From Lethocerus indicus (taxonomy: Eukaryota > Arthropoda > Insecta > Hemiptera > Belostomatidae): DNA of 64,000 nt. Made by a program: the position numbers and the translations under genes. Within the stretch, counting starts at the first letter, position 1; every line of letters begins with the position of its first letter. The stretch is taken from NCBI GenBank assembly GCA_019843655.1, contig JACDQD010000011.1, forward strand, positions 14,860,604 through 14,924,603, in the 5' to 3' direction. This document shows, piece after piece, positions 26,717-36,876 of the stretch. The notes below the pieces were generated by a model. The model did no database searches. It was given only the letters and a program-made list of their open reading frames with translations, and had not been told where the DNA came from.

Positions 26717-26778
26717 CACCGTGATTGAACAAGAGCAGTATACACAGTGAAGGAGGGAGGTGGAAGCATTCGGATAGC

Positions 26779-26798
26779 GGGGAGGGGGGGAGGATGGG
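26779..26798 (+). other. G-quadruplex motif downstream of the GA tract
   Basis: G4 at 26779-26782, G7 at 26784-26790 (which can be read as two G3 runs with a one-base loop) and G3 at 26796-26798. The motif is compact and lies 62 bp past the end of the GA microsatellite, so purine-rich structure-forming sequence is clustered here. Confidence 0.6.
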
Positions 26799-29700
26799 AA
26801 GTGGACCGCTGGTGCATTAAGTTAATTAAGTTTGACTTTGAATTTGGTGGATTTGTAAACCTGAGCGAGTGCCGGATGCCTTCCATAGTTTGACCGTCTA
26901 CAGAGACGGCCTCTGTACTATATCAAACGGCCTACTCCTCCCGCAGTGATAGATATGCCTTACAGCTGTACCATTAGAGAAAATTATGTGGCGGCAGGCT
27001 TAAAGTAATGGGGTATCTGTCAACGGAAACACTAATTACAGGAATTATAGGGATTGTAGCTCTTTTCCCCTGTCGTCGGGTTTAATAATTATATAGTTTA
27101 AGATTAAACCTGTCAGCAGAGGTTTCTTTACAATTAAACAGCAGTGTAAATCAAACCTCCCAATATTAGATTGCTGTCGACAATATTTGTCTAAGTATAA
27201 AAAATAATTAAAGCGTAATTGTACAATTCGATAGATTTCTGAGCAAATTAATTCCCGATATCACTGTCTAAAGTTAACTGTTTTCAACTTAAATTCGTGA
27301 ATTAATATACATTCTTTTAGATGTTAATGGTCTACCACTCAACTAAGTTACCATTGCCACCATTTTGTTTTGTTTCTTGATTAGCAAAATAAACTTATTG
27401 CTAACTATGTTATTATGCGCAACATTAATAGTTGAAAGTTGATGTTTCAGATTATGTTTTATCAGACAGAGTTGTGGTTAGTACTATGATATTTCATTTT
27501 ATATTGTTTTATAAGCTTTGGGCGCTTTCCGGAGTAGTAAAAAGAATCATTAGTGCGATTTTCTCTTGAAAAAAGTTCCAGTGCGGTCGGAAAGATGGCG
27601 CGGGGACGACAATCGGCCCAATCAAACGCGGTCTCAAAATAAACCGCCCCGTGTCACAACAAATAGGTCCGACCTGCGGGTTATAAATCTATTTTCACAA
27701 AGCCTCGGACGGGTCCCCCCCCTGGAATCCGGCGACACAAAAGTGAAGCCCTCGGGGTACAAATTCCGTTTGATCAGCCGCCTCACATAAGTCAGTGTCC
27801 CGAGCGGTCGCACCGCAAGGAGTCAAAACAGGACTTATTGTGTCCCTCCCTGCAGCGCGTTTCGACAGGTAAGCGGGGAGAGGGGGTCCTTATTATCCAC
27901 CTTCTTTCGCGTCCTTTTGCCCTCCTTTTGTGCCCGGGTCGTCCTTGTGCCGAGGTGCGGGGACCCCATTTCCCACATTAGAATGTCCCCCGTGCACCGC
28001 AGCTGAAGGGACCGCGGATAAACTCTAAACGGCATAAATCTTCCAGAGCACAATCCCAGATTATATCTGGATAGAAAGAGAAAAATATCTCCCCGAGGGT
28101 AATACTTTCGTGTTCTAGCTTAAGGTTTATTTCATTCTGAACTGATTATTCATAAAAAATAGTTACCTTAGAAATATGTTTATATATCCGAATTAGTTGT
28201 ACCAACATATTGCTTTTTTAATAATCGTTCCGGTTGATTCTTAGGAAAGGAAACTATTCACGAGGAAAATATTCCCAACTGACAATGGGGAGAAAGTGAA
28301 ACATCTAACATAGGACGAACTCATCGAATGGAGACCGCAGAACACAGAAACGATGAATTAAAGCAGGTTTTCAATTGTTCTTAACCTAAACATCAATATT
28401 TATTCAAATTAATAAAAAAAATTAAATAATCATATCACATTACGAATATACTGGAAATATTTCTATTTTACGTTCAAAACTCCCCACCTTATTTTTGTAG
28501 GAGTATGAATATTCCCACCAATAAAATCTTAAACGGCTTTAGACGCGTTAAATGTTGCCTCTTAAAGCCGTTAATGCACCGAAGTATATAATTAAACGAC
28601 ATAATTATACCGGGAGCCTGGGTTAATCAATTATCGTCATTGTGCGTTAAGGTTTTCCCTTAATTAAAACCATTATCATATATAAACTCACAAAATCTGG
28701 CGTGACCGGGCGAAGCGGCATGCAAATACGAGGAAGAGACTAATTAGGTATTAATTCGAAAACATTATTAATATCTAACGTAATAACGAGAATAAAAAAT
28801 ATAAATAATCTTAATTGCTTCCTTCCCATATAATGTATGCTAATTCCGAAAGTGTTAACAACGCTTCCCCCTCAAAGGAAAGATTCAATTGTCGACAGGT
28901 TAATGCCTCTTCATGATCGTAACTAGATAAAAATTGGACCGGGTTTGTAATTCATTTTTAATTGAAGGTTCTATGATACGGGGTCGCGATGAGGAACTGG
29001 AGATAATGAATTATGAAGACTTATCTATCTGGCAGATCTCTACCGTACATTTGTGGGTGGGAGGAACCGAGGAACCCAGCCGATGCTAAGAAACGCACTC
29101 ACGCTAGAGTGAAAGAGATAGGAAAAAAATCTGTTCGATATAAACACAGGTTATTGACGATCCGGGGATTATAACGGTAACGGATTATACCGTACGGACC
29201 GCAGACCTATCCCTGTGGAGGGTAATTTCGTACGGTATCACGATGGCCGTAACAGTCCATTTATAGGGTGCGCTCTCGGTGTCATTATCGGAGGGAGAAG
29301 GAGAGAGGGTCTCATCGCTCAGTAGAGCCTTAAACCTATAAGGGTATAAACTTGTTTCATTCTAATAGGTCCGAAAATTGGTTCTTCGACGATCTTAATA
29401 AATAAAAAAACATAGGAATAACACTGCATTAAATATTTATTACAAAGAATTGCACTCAGACGTAAAAGGATTCCGTTTAAAATAGATATAGAAAGTTCCA
29501 CGAAGGTTCGTAAAAATCTGTTTTTATCATAGATGTTTAGACCAATTTGAGTACTGAAATAGTATCAGTTCAACATCCTTACTTTATCAGTAGTTTCATT
29601 CAAAGTTCATTTGGTTTGTCAATTCCTACATCTTCTAAATTATCTTTCATCCTTGGGACACCTTAAGATTCTTGAACGCATTGAAGGCCTGAGAATGATT

Positions 29701-30459
29701 TTCCATTGAAGACTGTTAATGAACTATATCTTGAAATAATCTCCATAATAGAATTTCCTCCCTTATCGAATTGCTACAAACACGTAATGACATTTCCATT
29801 TTATACCTTATAACGTCCTCCGGCGGCGCCTTTTATTGTGATCTACTAACGAGGTCCCCTCGACCCGCCGTTTACAGCCGTAATGAACTTTCAGCCCTGA
29901 TAACGTCGATTTTTTTTCTAAATTCTCCGGGTAACAAAATATTCCGTAGAAATCATTTATGGGCCTCGTTGAATAGACTCGATAACCTTAGGGGGAGGGA
30001 TGAAAATTGAACGAGAAATGTATTGCTTCCTCGTGACGACACTCGTAAACGGTGTTATTTTTTAGGGGACCGCCGAGTTTACATATTGAAGTTATTTACT
30101 GTTTAACCAATGAAATATATAGACCGTTTTCAAAGTTACAGTTTCATTGAATAAATAATTATTGAGTTTGCTACTGGGGGATCCTATTCTTTTAAACCTA
30201 TTCTGCAAGAATTATATATTTTATTATGTACATAAATGAACTAATTTTTACCATCTTTTACATTATTGGTATGTAATATTCATTCAAAGTATATGTTAAT
30301 CGAATTCATTATTCTGGCCACGGTCCTACAACAGTTTTATTCCATAAAATGAAATTTGGAAAATTCATATGGAACTCGTCTGCACACTATGAAAAATAAT
30401 ATTCTGGAGCGAGGAAGTAGACATATTATTTTTAGACACACGTTTTGAATTGCCTCAGA

Positions 30460-30479
30460 ACGCTCGTTACTACGAGCGT
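30460..30479. repeat. Perfect inverted repeat, 8-bp arms
   Basis: acgctcgt (30460-30467), loop tact, acgagcgt (30472-30479). Its CpG-containing arms stand out from the AT-rich surroundings. Too short for a microRNA precursor. It could be a dimeric factor-binding site or chance. Confidence 0.8.
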
Positions 30480-30636
30480 GTGATATATGATTATAAAATA
30501 TATTATAATAGAATCTCTATTGGTGTATCTATTGATTTATTGAATTTAACAAGAAAACAAACAATTATCTACATATAAAACTAGCAGTTCTGGTTTCAAC
30601 AGAATTTCTGAGTTAATTTCGGTATAAGGAACCCCA

Positions 30637-30653
30637 AACCCCTTGAAGGGGTT
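30637..30653. repeat. Perfect inverted repeat, 7-bp arms
   Basis: aacccct, loop tga, aggggtt. It lies 158 bp right of the hairpin at 30460-30479. No flanking element or gene gives it a clear role. Confidence 0.8.
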
Positions 30654-32932
30654 GAAACGGTGCGTGCTGTATTATATTAGCTCTTGAGATGATTTTTCCC
30701 ATTGATAAAATAGCGTAAAATTCTTACGACACAAATAGCGGCACGCAACATTGCCTAGAGGGTTCGAACCCGGTTCGTTATTCTACAGAGTGGAGATTGT
30801 TCGAAGGCAAAGAAAACGAGACGTGGACATAAGTTTCAGTTTCCTGGTTATATTGAATATTTATTGGCATTACTTAATTCGAGGAACCCGTAAAGCAAAG
30901 GCTTAATGAATTTGAGCAATTTCCGGCACGATTCGAACTAATTCACTAATTGTTCCATGTAAAAAATGACTGTCTATAGTTAATCCAAATTAATATAGTT
31001 TTGTGACCATGGAATTAAACGTTCTAAGCATTTACCGCTAGATTATATGATGTTGCTTATATTGTGAACTTAGATCAGGATTGTAAAATATATTTTAAAT
31101 TTAAAATGATTTATTTAGTTGAATAATTCAAACTGTTTTTAACAATGTAGAGAATTTTTATTCACATTAAATAATTAATATATGGTATTGCACTCGGCTA
31201 TTTCCAAAAACTGCTGCCAGTATTCTTTATCGCCAACCTACACAAAATGTCTCAATACTGGTAGGATGTTAATGTGATGGCAGTGAACATGTGACGCGAA
31301 AGATAATAATCTTCACAACTTTCGGTGCGATACTTATTATGGACAAGAAAAATATCCCTCAACTATTGTTTCACGGATTTAGTACTGCTGAACATCGGTT
31401 ATTATTCGATCCAGCGGATAAGAGACAATAATTAATTAATCAATTGTCCCAAAAGTAAACTCACGCCGGGGCTTTATCTAGACGATCGGAACCGTAAATA
31501 TTAACGCGGGCCCGAACCGAGAACATAAATCGGTGTTGGGCGGCCACGCGTGTGGTATCGGACAACTGACCGGGGCTTTTTAACCTGGAGGGAGGGCCGA
31601 CCAGTGTTGGCAAGATCCTATTGAATGAGCGGCTGGGCCCGTTTCTCTTTTCCCCGGGGCCTTCAGCGCCGGACAATGGTGTTTAGGCCGGCCCGAGGGG
31701 CCCTAAATTCACCGGTGGCCGACTTATCGGTGTCGGACGTCTCCGAGGGAGGACAATGCCGCTACAAGATGTCCTTCCCCACAGAGCCGGCAGGCGCGTG
31801 CTATTTTTTTTTATTTAAAACCAACAGAACACGGGTATACCGCGTGCGAACAGGGAAACCTTGACAAAGCTAAATGGCGTTACCTTCATACCTCAGAACC
31901 AGACAGTAAACAGCCGATTGGTCTGCTTATGATCCCTTATTCTAAATGGTTCTCTTATGTGACAGGTAAGATATTTTCCTTTCCATAATAAATAAATTCC
32001 CGGCACTAAACGCTTATGGTCTTCTTATGACCCTTTACATTTTTAAAGCCTATTAACTCCTAATAATAAATGAGATAAATCCAGATAGGAGTGAGAAATT
32101 TAAAAAAATATAATACATTTTAAGAATAAATTTCATAATAAATTGATTTCATTAATTATTTCTGTTTCTCGGATTCATTATCAAGCTAATATTTCTTCTG
32201 TAAGTGAATTTTTTAGAATGGTCTACAAACTAGTTTTTTATTCATTATCCACGCGTTAATTATGCCGATCAGACCTTTATAATTCCTGATGTCGAAATGT
32301 CAACAGAAATAACAGTTCGGTCGTCCGCTGGGTAAACGGTTTTTTTTCCTCCTGTGCTATTGCGTGCCCATGTCACGAGCTTCCGCCCGCAAACCAGTTA
32401 AACGACCAGGAGTGGGGTGGTAAATAATCTTTCAACGTTCGAATGATCGTTTCATATAGAAATAGCATCCATATTATAATATATTTCATGCTCAGCATTA
32501 GGCATTCACGAATTAAACTAATCGGAGTAACTATGGGATATGTTACATCAATGAATATCAGGTACTCATTTTAAGCCAAATATTATTAACACAATAAATG
32601 AAAATTAATATTAATTGGCCTAGTGTATATTGCCAGAATTTAATCAATGTTAACTGGGATTAATTAGGGAGCTTAAATTTCAATATTTCACCGCGTCGAT
32701 TCTAATCCGTGAATGCTAATTAAAACCACACACAAAATAAAACGCCTAGTTGATCATACCTTACTGGAAAGGAAGGATAATGAAACGGTAGGAAATAATC
32801 GTATCTTACTTTCCGAGGATCCCCGTTCAAGATCGGTGTGATCTTAACAAAATTTACAGGAGGGAGATAACGGCGGTCTCCCCCGGCTTCGCTGCAAAAG
32901 TGGAAAATTCGCGGATATCGGGCGAATCGATT

Positions 32933-32979
32933 ATGCAAATCCGGACGGACGGCGGGGAGTCTCCCAATTGAATGCAAAT
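32933..32979 (+). promoter_or_regulatory. Pair of POU octamer motifs
   Basis: Two exact ATGCAAAT octamers in the same orientation, at 32933-32940 and 32972-32979, inside a GC-rich islet. POU-domain factors of the Oct/nubbin type bind this octamer. Starts are 39 bp apart, close to four helical turns. No promoter or gene is visible alongside, so an enhancer role is inferred only from the motif. Confidence 0.4.
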
Positions 32980-33548
32980 CGCCGAATTTCATGTAACGAG
33001 CGATACATTCCCTCCGACTCCCGCCGTTTTGAAATACCGGCCGCCGCTCGGTCAACTGCCGCGACGCCTTCTGCGCGCTATTTCACAATTCCAGAGTTGT
33101 ACATGATTGGCCAAAAAAAATTACACCAAAATCATTCAAATTTAATTCTAAAGAATAGAAGAACTAATTTGACCTTGTCCGCAAGGTTTCTCTGAACTTA
33201 ATTTACATAATTATGAATATTACGTTTAATAATTAGTATTTTCCAGTTGACTCAATGACAAAGATGGAAAATTTAACATTAAGATAACCACCGTTCTGAT
33301 GATACCCTATAAAGGACAAGATAATTTCCACCAGTGAACTTGGCCAGATAATATCTTTAATAATATTAAGTAGAAATGTACTGATTTTATACTCGCTACG
33401 AGAGCATGGGCCTCTGGAGAGGTTATGAGCACCAATGGGACCATAAAATATAGACGATTGTTTTTCTTAGTATAAAGGTCGGAAAATCGGAAGTGCCGGC
33501 GCCCAGTCCTTCGAAAGCTTTACAATTGCTCGCGATTGTTATTAAACC

Positions 33549-33577
33549 GCCGTTTTAATTGAGGCCTCAATTACGGC
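33549..33577. promoter_or_regulatory. Long homeodomain-type palindrome
   Basis: The 18-bp segment 33556-33573 (taattgag, gc|ct centre, caatta) is a perfect palindrome with TAATTG on each arm, a core bound by several homeodomain classes. Outside it, gccg (33549-33552) pairs with cggc (33574-33577) if a TTT is bulged out, giving a 12-13-bp-arm hairpin. It sits between an islet at 33490-33540 and a CCCCGGGGGG run. Chance occurrence of an 18-bp perfect palindrome at a given place is very low. Confidence 0.5.
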
Positions 33578-34865
33578 AATAAACCCCGGGGGGAGTCTAG
33601 ACGCTCCAATTACTACCGTCGGCGTGTAATTATACAATTGATGACCGAAATTAAGTACGAATTTAATTGGTATTCCTTTCTACAACTAATAGGCGGCTCT
33701 CTTAACCTCTTTAATTTTTTTTTTCAAACCACGACATTTCTAATTATTGGGCTTTCATTATTGACATAAGACACGGGTAACAATGGTAACAATTAGCCGC
33801 TACAGAATTAACTTCGGAGCATTTTCTTATGAGACCCTTCCTCACTTAGTTATTACTGAAGATTTCTTCCCGGTTTTATTAAGGATTGTAATTGCTCAAT
33901 GAATGATCTTGATGAAAATATCTCGTCGAAGCTTCAAGCCATCACGTTAACTGACTATTAATAATAATTAACCCTAGCAATTGCAGAACGTATCGAAAAA
34001 CATATTTTTAGTTTAATCAAAGTAATAAAATTTTTAATTTTCAATAATTTAGCAACTTGTGGCAAATTCAAGTGGCGTTGAAAAATATCATATTCCTCAT
34101 AATCTGAAATATCTATCCAGAATCCCTCACATCTGAAATCTATCGCAAATCAAATTTAGCCTCTTTTAAAATTGTATTCTTGCCTTGATTCCGTTTTAGA
34201 TATATTACTCCTATTGATTCAATTACATAAATAACATGGAATTTAAATAAGTTTAAGCAAGTAGTTAAAGCAATTCATTTCCGTGAATGAAATTAATAAT
34301 TGTCAGTTGGGTAGAATTTATTCTCTTATTTAATGTTTTAATAATAATGTCTGCCTCCTATAAATTAGGCTGTAATCTAAATTCCGCAAGTCGGCCGGTC
34401 AATTATAAGTTTTGTCAGACCAGAATAAAAAGTTACATATTTAACTGAAGCTCGTGGGCGCGGTGTCAATTAACCGGGGAAAAGAGGAGGATATCTCGAA
34501 GAGTAATAAAACAAGATTTAAGGCACTCATAAAAAAAATACATCCCGACGCATTATATGACCGAGTTTACTCTCCCGTCTACTTAACTCGAAATACAAGT
34601 CGACCCTTTATAATATTTATTGAATATTAAATCGGGCCCATTGCGGGCCGGGAGCCCCGGCGGAGCCACGGTTTTACGAGAGAAATCTTAAAAGTGCACA
34701 AAAGCCGAAAAGTGAATTTCGGATCTTTCCTCCCTTTTAAATAAATCATTTCATTGACTTTAACCGAGAGTTTCGCTCCACACTCAAAGCTTTGGGGGGC
34801 GCCCCGAGGGCTAGCAGGCCGGGGAGGGGCAGGAGGCTCATGAATCAAAAGGACGGGCTCGAGGG

Positions 34866-34873
34866 TATAAAAG
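34866..34873 (+). promoter_or_regulatory. TATA box candidate
   Basis: TATAAAAG, an excellent TATA-box match, sits at the right edge of a GC-rich islet and just left of a GAGA-rich run (34888-34904). A start site would be expected near 34895-34900. No Inr of the TCAGT type is evident there. A short reading frame begins at 34920. This is inference from motif and spacing. Confidence 0.3.
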
Positions 34874-34919
34874 GTGAAGCGAGGTGAGAGCGAGAGAGAG
34901 AGGAGGACGGGAGGATTTT

Positions 34920-35111
34920 ATGGACCCGAGTGAGAAAGAGATAGATAGAGAGCGAGCGAAAAGAAAGAAAGCCGCAAGGTCATTGTTGGTGGGACCACCG
35001 CCGCTCTACTTCTTCTTCTCTGGCGGTGTGAATCACGAGGCCGGACGGGGCCGTGTTTTGACAAAGCCCGAGCACGGTACAACAGACGGGTCGGGTCACA
35101 ACAGCTGTTGA
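34920..35111 (+). CDS. Possible small ORF, function unknown (63 aa)
   Basis: ATG at 34920 (context tttttaATGg) opens a 63-codon frame ending at TGA 35109-35111. The predicted product begins MDPSEKEIDRERAKRKKAA, a highly charged stretch that could be helical and partly reflects GA-rich DNA. A short hydrophobic segment (PPPLYFFFSGG) follows, then a polar tail. I recognise no family. Context is the only support. TATAAAAG lies 54 bp upstream of the ATG and AATAAA lies at 35273-35278, about 160 bp past the stop, giving a compact unit of about 400 bp. Against it, the opposite strand is also open (34918-35286) and GA-rich sequence biases codons. Probably not a gene, but worth a transcript check. Confidence 0.15.
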   Translation: MDPSEKEIDRERAKRKKAARSLLVGPPPLYFFFSGGVNHEAGRGRVLTKPEHGTTDGSGHNSC

Positions 35112-35272
35112 CTTTCGGATAGACGGCTTCCCCGCAGCGAGCCAATCGCCTCCAAGTCTCCCAACAAAGGAGGACACGACACTGACTACGGACGGATGAC
35201 ACCGGGGGTCGCCGCAAATATGTCCACCTGCTCCCTCTCTCATCCGATACATTCTTTTTGAATCGTTCCCGA

Positions 35273-35278
35273 AATAAA
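35273..35278 (+). terminator. AATAAA polyadenylation hexamer candidate
   Basis: A canonical AATAAA 162 bp downstream of the 63-codon frame's stop, followed by a T-rich stretch (attttataagttattttctc). AATAAA is frequent in AT-rich DNA, so on its own it means little. It is listed because it completes the promoter-frame-polyA order at this locus. Confidence 0.2.
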
Positions 35279-36726
35279 ACCAACATTTTATAAGTTATTT
35301 TCTCAAAGAATACGCAACCCTGTTCCGGTTCACATATTGGAGGAAATATGATGAAATGGACTCGTGCACGAGAAGACAGTCCATTCGTTCAAAGTAATAA
35401 GATATAAATCTCAGATAACGATGTTCCAGGTCCAATATTCACTGTTCGGCAACGACGATTTCATAATTCTTCCAATGTTACACTTATTTACAACAACATT
35501 TACAAAAATATATAATTACGATATAACTAGTTCCAAAAACATTTTCGCGACGTTAATTCTGGTGAGGAGCGGCCATATATGTCAACATAATGTTAATAAC
35601 GTTTTCGATGGAAAGGAAAACAGGAAATGACTATAAAGAATACTCTTGCGATATATTATCACGTCAGTATAGATGACAAAGTAAATACAATTTTGAATTG
35701 TATTACTACAGTAAAATGAATGAAAGAAATATATACTAAGGTGTATTGTCTCTATGTTCATATTTATTCAGTTTCACTACACAAATGCCGGTTCCGACTA
35801 TCTAAACATTCACTTCGGATACAAGGACACGCCTTATTTTGTTGTAAACTACGGTCGTATTTTAATACAGCATGAAATGTATATGGGTATGATATGCGCA
35901 CAAAATATACATTGGGGGGGAAATCGAAATTCTGTAAATGTCGGGAGAATTTAAAATTCAAAAACTGTCGGGCGATAGCTCATCCCGCAAGCGGGCCGTG
36001 TTTTGACAAGGGCTGTTTAAAAGCTGGGGGCGGCAAAAAGGAACAGATGTCGACTGGAGAACGGACGGTCCCAGACGGCGGGTCCCATCCCCCGACCGCT
36101 TCCAACAATGGGGGCCGCTACGTCCAACACGACACCAATAGGCCAATGGTCCACATAATTTCCAACGAGGGGTCCACCTGCTTCAAAAGGCAAAAAGCTG
36201 GATGCATTTAGCGTCGGACGGGGTTAAATCTATGATGTTCCAGTCATAGACTCCGTTCAATGTACCCACATGCGGACAGAAAACCCTGACGTGAATATAG
36301 GCCCTACCGCAAAATTTATGCCTCTCGAAGAGACAAACAAATTCACGCGGCAATTGTAGCGTACCTGAATGAAAAATGCCTAGACGTTATGCTCTACCGG
36401 TACCGACATTATTCCACTGGAAGCTTCAATAAAAAAATTTATGATTTTTTCTATGAACCGCTTAATAAAAGAAGAGAATAAGAAAATGGTAAAAATGAAG
36501 TATTATGTGAACACTAGCTCTTAAGTATTGTAGTATATAAGAGTTCATATTTAAACATAATAATTTAACAACGTGATTTATTGTGATATTTCATGATAAT
36601 TAAATTAATAGTTCTTTGGAACAGATTGAAATTTATCTCTTGATTTGCGCAATACTCACTTCGAACTAAATTTTGTTATGTTAATGGGCGCTTTTCAAAT
36701 ACGCACTTGTGTTTGAGCACTGCAAG

Positions 36727-36876
36727 TGAAACAAATGCAAAATATGTTACCAATTTTGGCAAATCGTATTCCGCGTCGTCGAGATGGAGAAACATTCGGC
36801 TGGACATTACAAAATTGCTGGAAAAGACCCACAGTAATATCGATTATAACAAAGGATAGCAACAACCAAAAAAGAG
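36727..36876 (+). CDS. Weak candidate internal exon, function unknown
   Basis: A frame with mixed, protein-like composition (it contains LPILANRIPRRRDGETFGW and NCWKRPTVISIITK) is bounded by gcaag (AG at 36725-36726) and a donor-like gag|gtgagg (from 36877). The implied exon is 150 nt, phase 1 at both ends. The upstream site lacks a proper pyrimidine tract, which is the main argument against it. No family is recognised and no partner exon is visible. It could instead be a fragment of an old mobile element. Confidence 0.12.

Larger units (their letters stand above)
26799..34865. other. Non-coding stretch with scattered structured sites
   Basis: GC-rich islets lie at about 27580-28060, 31490-31860, 32820-33060 and 34610-34860 in an AT-rich matrix. 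The interval 28540-28790 combines many TAATTA-like words, TTTATG-type words and an ATGCAAAT octamer (28720-28727). Two splice-junction-like sites (27855-27869 and 31965/31966), several hairpins, an octamer pair and a long palindrome are listed separately. No protein-coding gene is recognisable. Confidence 0.65.

Noticed and set aside
30761..30770. B-box-like ggttcgaacc
   Set aside because: The flanking five-base T-stem does not pair, and no A box or acceptor stem is at the right distance, so it is not a tRNA or tRNA-derived SINE.
30884..30893. miR-100-like aacccgtaaa
   Set aside because: The match breaks after ten bases and no hairpin or neighbouring let-7/miR-125 is present.
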